The notes below the pieces were generated by a model that ran no database searches, was not told where the DNA came from, and saw only the letters and a list, made by a program, of their open reading frames with translations. Shown here piece after piece: positions 8,838 through 16,340 of a stretch of DNA of 64,000 nt (the first letter of the stretch is position 1; every line of letters begins with the position of its first letter). Source of the DNA: GCA-002708315 sp963676635 (GTDB lineage: Bacteria; Bacteroidota; Bacteroidia; Bacteroidales; F082); the NCBI GenBank assembly GCA_963676635.1, contig OY781105.1, forward strand, positions 1,550,001 through 1,614,000. The letters run 5' to 3'. A program made the translations under genes and the position numbers.

Positions 8838-9647
8838 TTAAATTTCTTTTACCAGATCTTTAACAAAGTTCACCATTTTAGGAGCTACTCTGCCAACAGC
8901 CTCTATTACTTCCTGATGAGATATTTCTATAATCTTACCAGTAACACCAAGATCAGAGATTACCGAAACTGCAAATACTTTCATTCCCATATGCCTTGCA
9001 ACAATAACTTCGGGAACAGTCGACATCCCAACAGCATCAGCACCAAGGGTATGGATATACTTATATTCAGCAGGGGTTTCATAAGTAGGACCTGAAACTC
9101 CGGCGTATACACCAGTTCTGTATATCAAACCTGAATGACGGGCAATTTTTTTAGCAGTACGCAACATATTTTCATCATATGCTTCACTCATATCAACAAA
9201 TCTGGGACCGAACTCATCTATATTTTCACCTATTAAAGGGTTTGGTAAAAGATTAATATGATCTGTAATAAACATAATATCTCCAACCTCAAATTCCGGA
9301 TTCACACCACCACTGGCATTTGAAACAATTAAATTTTCAACACCAATAAGTTTCAGAACCCTGATAGGAAATGTTACCACTTCCATGGGATAACCTTCAT
9401 AAAAATGAAACCGTCCTTGCATGGCAACTACATCAACACCATTTAATTTACCAAAGATAAGCTGACCTTTATGACCATGTACTGTTGAAACTGGAAAATT
9501 AGGAATACTATCATATGGTAGCTTAAATTCAGCCACTATTTCATCAGCAAGATCTCCAAGCCCACTACCCAGAATTATACCTACTTTGGGCTTTACATCA
9601 ATTGTACTAAGAATGTAATTTACTGTTTCTCTTATTTTCTTTAACAT
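8838..9647 (-). CDS. punA: Purine-nucleoside phosphorylase (trimeric, PNP family)
   Basis: Phosphorolysis of purine (deoxy)nucleosides such as guanosine and inosine to base and (deoxy)ribose-1-phosphate, in the purine salvage pathway. The 269-residue length is typical of the trimeric family. Visible motifs are GSGLGDLAD (phosphate binding), the HGHKGQL loop, QGRFHFYEGYP, NASGGVNPEF, GPTYETPAE and AVGMSTVPEVI. The C-terminal segment VISDLGVTG has the family's base-binding strand. Its start overlaps the end of lpxK by 41 nt, so the two genes are translationally coupled. Confidence 0.92.
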   Translation of the reverse strand: MLKKIRETVNYILSTIDVKPKVGIILGSGLGDLADEIVAEFKLPYDSIPNFPVSTVHGHKGQLIFGKLNGVDVVAMQGRFHFYEGYPMEVVTFPIRVLKLIGVENLIVSNASGGVNPEFEVGDIMFITDHINLLPNPLIGENIDEFGPRFVDMSEAYDENMLRTAKKIARHSGLIYRTGVYAGVSGPTYETPAEYKYIHTLGADAVGMSTVPEVIVARHMGMKVFAVSVISDLGVTGKIIEISHQEVIEAVGRVAPKMVNFVKDLVKEI

Positions 9648-10683
9648 ATTTTGTTACTTGATTTGCAAAATTATTTGTATCCAATCCATGAAGCTTTACT
9701 TTAATTGGTATATAAAATACCGGTAAGTCTTTCAGCTCGCTAATATATTCAGATTTTATCAATCTCATAGCGTCTTTTTCAGTAGTTACTATTATTTTCT
9801 TTCTGGTAAAGCAGTCATTATATGCACTAGCAACAATATTAAGGTCTTTCTGAGTATAATTATGATGGTCCGGAAAATCAACAACAACCAGATCGCTACA
9901 AATTTCCCTTAAATATTCCTGTAACGGATATGAATTGGCTATACCACAAAACAAAATTATTGTATTTATATTACCAGGAAGCTTAGTTTTAGTTAGTCCT
10001 GGAAGAGGTAACAATTTATCATAACTCAAATAAGAAAAGTATAAGCTTTGATATGGTTTGGGTTTAATAATATTCTTTATCCTACGACGCGTTATAGGAC
10101 TAAGTACTTTATATGTTTTCGTAACTATTATTATATCTGCTCTTTTTGCTTCTGACACCGTATCTCTCAATGTACCGGCAGGCAACAAATAGTCTTCTTT
10201 ATATAAATTATGAAAATCTGTTAGAAGAATATTCAACCCTGGTTTTACATATCTGTGCTGATAACTGTCATCAAGAAGGATTAAATCAAGGTTCGCATCA
10301 TCCTGCATAAGATTTTCAATACCTAAACGCCTGTCTTCGCTAACAGCAACTTTAATATTCTTGAATTTATTATGATATTGTGCTGGCTCATCACCAATCT
10401 GTTTATGGCTTGAATACTGGTCTGCAATAAGGTAGCCTTTTGTTTTCCTACCGTATCCCCTACTTAAAACAGCTGTTTTATAGTTTTCTGATAATAACCG
10501 AATCAAGTATTCAACCATAGGTGTTTTACCGGTACCCCCCAATGACAAATTACCTACACCAATAACAGGAATATCATATTCTCTCGACTTAAGAATATTA
10601 ATATTGAACAACCAGTGACGTAACCTAATAATTAAACCGTACAGTACGGCAAACGGAATTAATAACAACTTCCAAAAATCCAT
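9607..10683 (-). CDS. lpxK: Tetraacyldisaccharide 4'-kinase
   Basis: LpxK phosphorylates the 4' position of the lipid A disaccharide to give lipid IVA at the inner membrane. The 358-residue protein has an N-terminal hydrophobic anchor (KLLLIPFAVLYGLIIRL), then a P-loop at about residues 44-55 (GNLSLGGTGKTP) typical of the family. Further LpxK blocks are LSRGYGRKTKGY, GDEPAQYHNKF and LLDDSYQHRYVKPGLNILL. It is the promoter-proximal gene of the lpxK-punA-lpxH run and diverges from the Nif3-like gene. Confidence 0.93.
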   Translation of the reverse strand: MDFWKLLLIPFAVLYGLIIRLRHWLFNINILKSREYDIPVIGVGNLSLGGTGKTPMVEYLIRLLSENYKTAVLSRGYGRKTKGYLIADQYSSHKQIGDEPAQYHNKFKNIKVAVSEDRRLGIENLMQDDANLDLILLDDSYQHRYVKPGLNILLTDFHNLYKEDYLLPAGTLRDTVSEAKRADIIIVTKTYKVLSPITRRRIKNIIKPKPYQSLYFSYLSYDKLLPLPGLTKTKLPGNINTIILFCGIANSYPLQEYLREICSDLVVVDFPDHHNYTQKDLNIVASAYNDCFTRKKIIVTTEKDAMRLIKSEYISELKDLPVFYIPIKVKLHGLDTNNFANQVTKYVKENKRNSKLHS

Positions 10684-10737
10684 TTAGCAACCCCTATCCA
10701 GATTAACAAACATTTTTCAATTTCTACTTTTTTAAAG

Positions 10738-10745
10738 TAATTTTG
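10738..10745 (+). promoter_or_regulatory. Possible -7 box for the Nif3-like gene
   Basis: TAATTTTG matches TAnnTTTG exactly but lies 72 nt upstream of the ATG, a longer leader than most in this window. Confidence 0.4.
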
Positions 10746-10816
10746 TACCAGTAACTTTAAAAAGTTGTCTAAAGTACAAATTTTTACTAACATTGTTACT
10801 TTAAAGATAGATTAAT

Positions 10817-11911
10817 ATGGTACTTAATGAAATAATAACATTACTGGAAAAAAAAGCTCCCTTAAAATTGCAGGAAACATATGACAATTCAGGACTTCTG
10901 ATTGGTTCTCCAAATAAAGAAACAGAAAAGGCACTTATAAGTCTTGATGTTACTGAAGAAGTTATTAACGAAGCCATTACAAACAAGTGCAACCTTATAA
11001 TATCTCATCATCCGGTAATTTTTAAAGGTCTTAAAAAACTAACCGGCAGCAATACTATCGAACGAATTGTTGAAAAAGCCATAAAAAACGATATTGCTTT
11101 ATATGCCATACACACAAATCTGGATAATGTATCAGGAGGAGTTAATTCAGTACTTGCTAAGAGACTAGGAGTAACAAACTGTAAAATTCTACAACCGGGA
11201 ATAGAAAAAATGTACAAAATAGTAACATTTTGTCCCCACGATAGCACACAAAAGGTTATGGAATCATTGTTTAGCAGCGGCGCAGGAAATATTGGTAATT
11301 ACGACAGTTGCTCATATCTTACTGAGGGAAAAGGTACTTTTAGGGCACTTGAAGGATCTGACCCATATATTGGAGAACTTAACAAACTTCATTATGAATC
11401 TGAAACTAAAATTGAATGTATTATTGCAGAACACAAGTTAAGTAACGCTGTAAAAGCAATGTTGAAATCACACCCTTACGAAGAAGTTGCCTATGATATT
11501 ATCCCACTTCAAATAAATAATCCGGATGTTGGGGCTGGAATGATTGGAGAACTACCAATGCCGGTATCAATAAACGAGTTTCTTAAAACAATAAAAGATG
11601 CACTTGGATGCCAACACCTAAAACACAACAAACTAATTAATCATCCAGTCAGGAAAGTAGCTTTCTGTGGTGGTAGTGGAAGCTTTCTTATAAATACAGC
11701 AGCAAAAAATAATGCAGATATTTTTATAACCGGCGACATTAAATATCACGACTATTTCGAGCATACAGGACGAATGACATTGGTAGATGCAGGACATTTT
11801 GAGACAGAACATCCTGTAAAAGAATTATTATATGCGTTTTTGAAAGAAAATTTTCCTAATTTTGCACTCCAAATTTCAAAAAGTGACGTTAATCCCGTTT
11901 CTTTTTTGTAA
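10817..11911 (+). CDS. Nif3-like dinuclear metal centre protein
   Basis: Member of the Nif3/YbgI/YqfO family: toroidal hexamers with a dinuclear metal site and no settled reaction, sometimes listed as GTP cyclohydrolase I type 2 homologue. Metal ligands are visible in IISHHPVIFKGLK (two His), the IHTNLDN block and DAGHFETEH near the C terminus. At 364 residues it is the long form with a PII-like insertion (roughly residues 130-230), as in YqfO. The next gene, a coiled-coil zinc-ribbon protein, follows after 21 nt in the same direction; this pair is common in Bacteroidota, and the two are probably co-transcribed. Confidence 0.9.
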   Translation: MVLNEIITLLEKKAPLKLQETYDNSGLLIGSPNKETEKALISLDVTEEVINEAITNKCNLIISHHPVIFKGLKKLTGSNTIERIVEKAIKNDIALYAIHTNLDNVSGGVNSVLAKRLGVTNCKILQPGIEKMYKIVTFCPHDSTQKVMESLFSSGAGNIGNYDSCSYLTEGKGTFRALEGSDPYIGELNKLHYESETKIECIIAEHKLSNAVKAMLKSHPYEEVAYDIIPLQINNPDVGAGMIGELPMPVSINEFLKTIKDALGCQHLKHNKLINHPVRKVAFCGGSGSFLINTAAKNNADIFITGDIKYHDYFEHTGRMTLVDAGHFETEHPVKELLYAFLKENFPNFALQISKSDVNPVSFL

Positions 11912-11932
11912 TAAATTGAAAATAACGTTGAT

Positions 11933-12715
11933 ATGACGAAAGAAAATATTCAGAAGGAAGAAGAAGTAAGCATTGAGCAGAAGCTGATTGCTCTTTATAC
12001 CTTACAGCAAATCGATTCTCAGATAACTAGAATCAGAATCATCCGTGGTGAATTGCCTCTTGAAGTTGAAGACCTCGAAGATGAAATTGCCGGACTTGAA
12101 ACCAGAATCACTAACTTCCATAAGGAGGAAGAACAGAATGAGAACTTAATAGAAGAACAGAAAAATCTTATTAAAGAAAGTGATGTTCTTATTGCGAGGT
12201 ACAAAGAACAACAGAATAATGTTAGAAACAACCGTGAATATGATTCTCTTACAAAGGAATTAGAATTTCAATCACTGGAAATTGAACTGGCAAACAAAAA
12301 AATAAAGGAATTACGTTACAAGAATGACCTTCTAAAGGAAGAAGTTGAAAGCGCAGAAGGCAAACTTAAAGACAAAAATCTTGACCTCAATGCTAAAAAA
12401 GATGAACTCGACAGTATAGTTGAAGAAACAAAAATTGAGGAAGAAAAACTTACCAGGAAGTCTGAAGAAAATGAGAAGTTTATTGAAGACAGACTCCTGA
12501 CTGCTTATAAACGTATAAGAAACAATGCTCGTAACGGCTTGGCTGTTGTTCAGATTGAACGCGATGCTTGTGGTGGTTGCTTTAATAAGATTCCTCCTCA
12601 ACATCAGTTGGATATCCGCGTTCACAAGAAAATTATTGTATGTGATTACTGTGGCCGTATTCTTGTCGACCAGGATGTTGCTGATATTGTTACTCAAAAA
12701 ATGGAAGAAGATTAA
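11933..12715 (+). CDS. Coiled-coil protein with C4 zinc ribbon (CT398/CdsZ-like)
   Basis: A cytoplasmic protein of 260 residues. Residues ~20-190 are strongly charged and heptad-like, predicting a long coiled-coil hairpin. The C terminus has a four-cysteine zinc ribbon: CGGC, then about 24 residues later CDYCGRIL. This architecture matches the zf-RING_7/CT398 family. Chlamydial CT398 interacts with RNA polymerase sigma-54 machinery and the type III secretion apparatus, but the role in Bacteroidota is not established. It is in an operon with the Nif3-like gene and is followed at once by a strong terminator. Confidence 0.85.
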   Translation: MTKENIQKEEEVSIEQKLIALYTLQQIDSQITRIRIIRGELPLEVEDLEDEIAGLETRITNFHKEEEQNENLIEEQKNLIKESDVLIARYKEQQNNVRNNREYDSLTKELEFQSLEIELANKKIKELRYKNDLLKEEVESAEGKLKDKNLDLNAKKDELDSIVEETKIEEEKLTRKSEENEKFIEDRLLTAYKRIRNNARNGLAVVQIERDACGGCFNKIPPQHQLDIRVHKKIIVCDYCGRILVDQDVADIVTQKMEED

Positions 12716-12751
12716 AATAATATTATCTTAAACATCATTTCGATGTATAAA

Positions 12752-12786
12752 AAAGGGAGTATGTTTGTCATGCTCCCTTTTTTTGT
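12752..12786 (+). terminator. Rho-independent terminator after the zinc-ribbon gene
   Basis: AAAGGGAGTATG pairs with CATGCTCCCTTT (one G-T wobble) around a TTTGT loop and is followed by T7. It falls inside the 5' extension of the next open frame, which shows that the extension is not coding. Confidence 0.9.
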
Positions 12787-12793
12787 AGTTTTA
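12786..12793 (+). promoter_or_regulatory. Weak -7-like box before the TPR gene
   Basis: TAGTTTTA has one mismatch to TAnnTTTG and lies 13 nt upstream of the chosen start. It is the only candidate between the terminator and the gene. Confidence 0.3.
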
Positions 12794-12805
12794 CATACAA
12801 TGATA

Positions 12806-14293
12806 ATGAAACTGAAATTAATACTGCTTTTTGTTGTGACGCCTTTGCTTGCTATCTCACAATTTGTTTCCGTCAATGCGGAAAGCATAAGAGCATATAA
12901 TTATATACTTTCACTACGAATAAATGAAGCTACAGAAATTATTATTGCCCAAAAAGAAAACAACACTGAGAATGTTTATATAGACTATCTGGAAAGTTTT
13001 AACAATTTTATAAAAATTACAGTCAGTAATGACGAGCGACTATTTAATGATCTCAAGCCCCAAATAGAAGATTGCATTGACAAATTATACTCTATTCCTG
13101 ATACAACTCCGTGGAAAAGATATCTGATTGGAAACTTAAAACTTCAAATAGCTACTTTAGATTTTAACTTTGGTAACTATGTATCCGGAGCACTTAACAT
13201 GAATAAAGCATACAGGTTACTTACTTCAAACAACGATGCTTTTCCAGACTTTATACCTAATTATATAAGTCTTGGCGTGTTGCATGTTATGATTGGACTT
13301 GTGCCCGATTCATACAAATGGATACTTGATTTCATTGATATGAACGGAGACATAACAATGGGAATTAACGAGTTAAATAAAGCCTACAACCATTCTTTGA
13401 ATAATAGTTCTCTGGCCTGGACTAAAAATGAAATTTTGTTTTATTCCGGAATGATTGGCATTAATATAATACCTGATAAATCATTTGCCGACACACTACT
13501 TGCCAGATTGGATACCAACAATAGTTCAAATCTCCTTAACTCATATCTGAAAATCAATATTCTGATGAAATCCGGAAAAAACAATGAAGCTCTTAATGTT
13601 TTCAAAGATATTTCCGACACTATAGATTTCTATCCATTCTACTATATGAACCTGTTGAAAGGTGAATGCTACCTTAGAAAATTGTTGCCTGCTAAATCAA
13701 GAACTGAACTATTAATATTTACTTCAAATTATAAAGGAGATAATTACATTAAAGATGCCTGGCTTAAAATTGGATGGAGCTATTTTCTGGAAGGTGACAC
13801 AACAGCTTATCTTGATAACAGGAAGAACATTTTAGAAGATGGCAACAATAAAACCGGTAATGATCAGGAAGCACAAAACAAAGCAATGTCGAATGAACTA
13901 CCTTGTATGCCTCTTCTAAAAGCAAGATTATTATTTGACGGAGGTTATTATGAGCAAGCTATTAATATCTTATTGAAAGCTGATACCAGTCACTTTTCAA
14001 AAATCGAATTGGTTGAATTATATTACAGACTTGGCCGCATTTACCACCAAATGGGAAATACGATAAATTCTCTTGAAAATTATAAAATCACAATAAAAAC
14101 CGGGAGTAACCTACCACAATATTATGCAGCAAATGCAGCACTTAAATCTGCATATATATATGAGAACATGCATGATACTGTTTCAGCCGTATATTATTAC
14201 AACATTTGTCTTGATCTTGACTTTAAAGAATACCGTACCTCAATAAGAACAAAAGCAAAACAAGGTATTAAAAGATTAAATAAAGACAATTAG
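12806..14293 (+). CDS. Secreted tetratricopeptide-repeat protein
   Basis: A 495-residue exported protein of unknown function. The ATG at 12806 gives a clean signal peptide (MKLKLILLFVVTPLLAISQ). An ATG two codons earlier is equally possible. The open frame runs back to 12743, but that part spans a terminator hairpin and is rejected. The mature part is helical with TPR-like repeats, clearest near the C terminus (ELYYRLGRIYHQMGNTINSLENYK and following). It probably sits in the periplasm or is anchored to the outer membrane as a protein-interaction scaffold. It has no partner gene in the immediate vicinity, and the dcw cluster starts 295 nt later from its own promoter. Confidence 0.75.
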   Translation: MKLKLILLFVVTPLLAISQFVSVNAESIRAYNYILSLRINEATEIIIAQKENNTENVYIDYLESFNNFIKITVSNDERLFNDLKPQIEDCIDKLYSIPDTTPWKRYLIGNLKLQIATLDFNFGNYVSGALNMNKAYRLLTSNNDAFPDFIPNYISLGVLHVMIGLVPDSYKWILDFIDMNGDITMGINELNKAYNHSLNNSSLAWTKNEILFYSGMIGINIIPDKSFADTLLARLDTNNSSNLLNSYLKINILMKSGKNNEALNVFKDISDTIDFYPFYYMNLLKGECYLRKLLPAKSRTELLIFTSNYKGDNYIKDAWLKIGWSYFLEGDTTAYLDNRKNILEDGNNKTGNDQEAQNKAMSNELPCMPLLKARLLFDGGYYEQAINILLKADTSHFSKIELVELYYRLGRIYHQMGNTINSLENYKITIKTGSNLPQYYAANAALKSAYIYENMHDTVSAVYYYNICLDLDFKEYRTSIRTKAKQGIKRLNKDN

Positions 14294-14372
14294 AATATTT
14301 TACTCCTTTGATTAATAACATCTTATTCCACTTAATCAATATACAAACCCGGAAAAAATTAAGTAATAAAAG

Positions 14373-14512
14373 TTATTAACAGGCATATTGATAAAACAAT
14401 TGTTAATAACCCTGCGCGGATATTAATTTTCACCATTATATAGCTGATTGTCTGAATATTTACAAAGAATATTAAAAAAATAAATTGTTAATAACGTAAC
14501 CTTTTATTAACA
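14373..14512. promoter_or_regulatory. Four copies of TTATTAACA upstream of the dcw cluster
   Basis: The 9-mer TTATTAACA occurs at 14373-14381 and 14504-14512 on the plus strand, and at 14401-14409 and 14486-14494 on the minus strand: two facing pairs in 140 bp. It may be a regulator site. It is distantly similar to a DnaA box but lacks the usual TTATNCACA core. Confidence 0.4.
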
Positions 14513-14514
14513 AA

Positions 14515-14552
14515 GTGGTAAAAGGTGTTAAATCATGTCTAATTGTGGTAAA
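14515..14552 (+). promoter_or_regulatory. MraZ-type operator (10-bp direct repeats)
   Basis: GTGGTAAA at 14515, GTGTTAAA at 14525, a decayed ATGTCTAA at 14535 and GTGGTAAA at 14545 are spaced exactly 10 bp apart, just before the -7 box. MraZ proteins bind several short GTG-containing repeats at this spacing upstream of their own gene, so autoregulation of the dcw cluster is likely. Confidence 0.7.
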
Positions 14553-14559
14553 TAGTTAC

Positions 14560-14567
14560 TATATTTG
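14560..14567 (+). promoter_or_regulatory. -7 promoter box of the dcw cluster
   Basis: TATATTTG, an exact match, 21 nt before the mraZ ATG at 14589. It overlaps an in-frame TTG at 14565 and so rules that codon out as a start. Confidence 0.65.
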
Positions 14568-14588
14568 AACCATAATTCTGTCAGCATA

Positions 14589-15047
14589 ATGATCAACATA
14601 CTAGGAACATACGAATGCAAAGTGGACGTAAAGGGACGATTTATGTTTCCTGCTCCATATAAACTGCAGATGGGGGAAGCCCAGAAGCAGGGTATGGTGA
14701 TCAAAAGGAGCATATTCAAAAAATGCCTTGAGCTGTTTCCAATGGATAACTGGAAAGATGAATCAGCAATGGTAAATAAGCTGAATATGTTCAAGAAGAA
14801 AAATGCTGAGTTTGCTACTAAGTTCATGGCCGGTGTAAAAATCGTGGAGCTTGACAATGCAGGAAGAATTCTCATTCCGAAAGACCTTATTAAATACAGT
14901 GGTATTTCGAAAGAGATAGTCCTTACATCAGTAGCAAACAGGATGGAAATCTGGGATAAAACAGCATATGAGTCTGCTGTTGATTACGATCCTGATGATT
15001 TCGCAGACCTTGCAGAAGAAGTTATGGGCGAATTAGAAACTGAATAA
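14589..15047 (+). CDS. mraZ: Transcriptional regulator MraZ
   Basis: DNA-binding regulator of the division and cell wall cluster, built from two AbrB-like SpoVT domains and forming ring-shaped oligomers. The ATG at 14589 gives 152 residues beginning MINILGTYECKVDVKGRF, the standard MraZ N terminus. Both halves carry the family pattern: CKVDVKGRFMFP in the first and VELDNAGRILIPKDL in the second. An upstream TTG would add eight residues but lies inside the -7 box. The repeats at 14515-14552 are its probable operator. The rsmH gene starts 1 nt after the stop codon. Confidence 0.95.
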   Translation: MINILGTYECKVDVKGRFMFPAPYKLQMGEAQKQGMVIKRSIFKKCLELFPMDNWKDESAMVNKLNMFKKKNAEFATKFMAGVKIVELDNAGRILIPKDLIKYSGISKEIVLTSVANRMEIWDKTAYESAVDYDPDDFADLAEEVMGELETE

Positions 15048-15048
15048 T

Positions 15049-15942
15049 ATGTATCACAATCCTGTATTATTAAATGAAAGTATAGAAGGTCTTAACATAA
15101 ATCCTGACGGTGTTTATGTTGATGTGACTTTCGGAGGTGGTGGTCATTCACGTGCCATTCTTAAGGCACTGGAAAATGGTCACCTTTTCGCATTTGACCA
15201 GGATAATGATGCCTTAAAGAACGATCTTAACGATTCACGCTTTACACTTATCAATCACAACTTCAGGTATATTAAAAACTTTTTAAAGCTGCACGGTTGC
15301 ACTTCTGTTAATGGCATACTTGCTGACCTTGGCGTATCATCACATCAATTTGACATTGCAGAAAGAGGGTTTTCAACAAGATTTGATGCCCCTCTGGATA
15401 TGCGAATGAATCAAGAAGCGGAAACTACTGCAGCTGACATTATTAATACTTACTCTGAAGAGGATCTCAGAGATTTATTTTATAAGTATGGCGAGCTTAA
15501 AAACAGCAACTGCTTTGCCCGCAACATAATAGCAAAACGGCAGGAAGCTCAAATTAAAACAACTACTGATCTTATTGACAGTATCTCCAGATGCTACCCC
15601 AAAAACAAAAGAAACAAAATCCTTGCTCAGGTATTTCAGGCTTTGCGCATAGAAGTCAACAATGAAATGAATGCATTAAAAGAAATGCTTGAGCAATCTG
15701 CAGAAATTCTAATTCCGGGAGGGCGTATGGTTGTTATTTCTTATCACTCGCTGGAAGACAGGCTTGTAAAGAATTTTATTAAGTCGGGGAACTTTGAAGG
15801 AAAAATAGAAAAGGACTTCTTTGGCAATGTTGTTAATAATATAAAGTCGGTCACAAGAAAGCCTCTTGTGCCTTCTGAAGAAGAAATTGAAACAAACAGC
15901 AGAGCCCGCAGTGCTAAGCTTCGAATTGCAGAAAAGATTTAA
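15049..15942 (+). CDS. rsmH: 16S rRNA (cytosine(1402)-N(4))-methyltransferase
   Basis: RsmH (MraW) methylates N4 of C1402 in 16S rRNA using S-adenosylmethionine. The 297-residue protein shows the SAM-binding motif DVTFGGGGHSRAIL, then FDQDNDAL, ADLGVSSHQFD, the RGFSTRFDAPLDMRM block and the C-terminal VISYHSLEDRLVKNF. All are standard for the family. It is the second gene of the dcw operon, 1 nt after mraZ, and ftsL begins 5 nt after its stop. Confidence 0.96.
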   Translation: MYHNPVLLNESIEGLNINPDGVYVDVTFGGGGHSRAILKALENGHLFAFDQDNDALKNDLNDSRFTLINHNFRYIKNFLKLHGCTSVNGILADLGVSSHQFDIAERGFSTRFDAPLDMRMNQEAETTAADIINTYSEEDLRDLFYKYGELKNSNCFARNIIAKRQEAQIKTTTDLIDSISRCYPKNKRNKILAQVFQALRIEVNNEMNALKEMLEQSAEILIPGGRMVVISYHSLEDRLVKNFIKSGNFEGKIEKDFFGNVVNNIKSVTRKPLVPSEEEIETNSRARSAKLRIAEKI

Positions 15943-15947
15943 ACGAA

Positions 15948-16340
15948 ATGGTGCAGAAATCAAATAAGATAAAAGAACCTGAAAAGACCAGACAGGAAGT
16001 CCCTGAAAGATCTGTTAAAGCTGAGATAGGAAGCTTTAGTCGGGTTTTGAGATATATCCTGGGAGGCCATTTCTTTAGAAAAAGTTCACTACGATTTTTC
16101 CGATACTTACTGTTTCTCACCTTCCTGGCATTTATTTATATAGCAAATAATTATTACGCCGAAGCCAGAGTTCGCAGAATCAACAAATTACGTAAAGAAG
16201 TCAAAGAGTTGAGATATGAGTACATCAATATCAAAACCGAATTAATGGATATAGAGAAACAGTCACAGTTAGAAAAGAAACTAGCTAAAAAAGGTATTAA
16301 AAAGAATTCTGAACCTGTACTAACAATTGATGTAAAATGA
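15948..16340 (+). CDS. ftsL: FtsL-like cell division protein
   Basis: A 130-residue bitopic membrane protein. A charged cytoplasmic N terminus (about 1-50) is followed by one transmembrane segment (FFRYLLFLTFLAFIYIANNYY) and a short periplasmic coiled coil (INKLRKEVKELRYEYINIKTELM in part). Sequence similarity to proteobacterial FtsL is minimal. The assignment rests on topology, size and position between rsmH and ftsI, which is where Bacteroidota keep their divergent FtsL. It should act with FtsQ in the divisome subcomplex that activates FtsW/FtsI. The stop overlaps the ftsI start by 4 nt. Confidence 0.8.
   Translation: MVQKSNKIKEPEKTRQEVPERSVKAEIGSFSRVLRYILGGHFFRKSSLRFFRYLLFLTFLAFIYIANNYYAEARVRRINKLRKEVKELRYEYINIKTELMDIEKQSQLEKKLAKKGIKKNSEPVLTIDVK

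Noticed and set aside
14373..14512. Chromosomal origin with DnaA boxes
   Set aside because: TTATTAACA is two mismatches from TTATNCACA, and there is no dnaA, dnaN or AT-rich unwinding element here. It is more likely a promoter region.
14565..14588. Upstream TTG as the mraZ start
   Set aside because: It overlaps the -7 promoter box and would add residues not typical of MraZ. The ATG at 14589 gives the standard N terminus.
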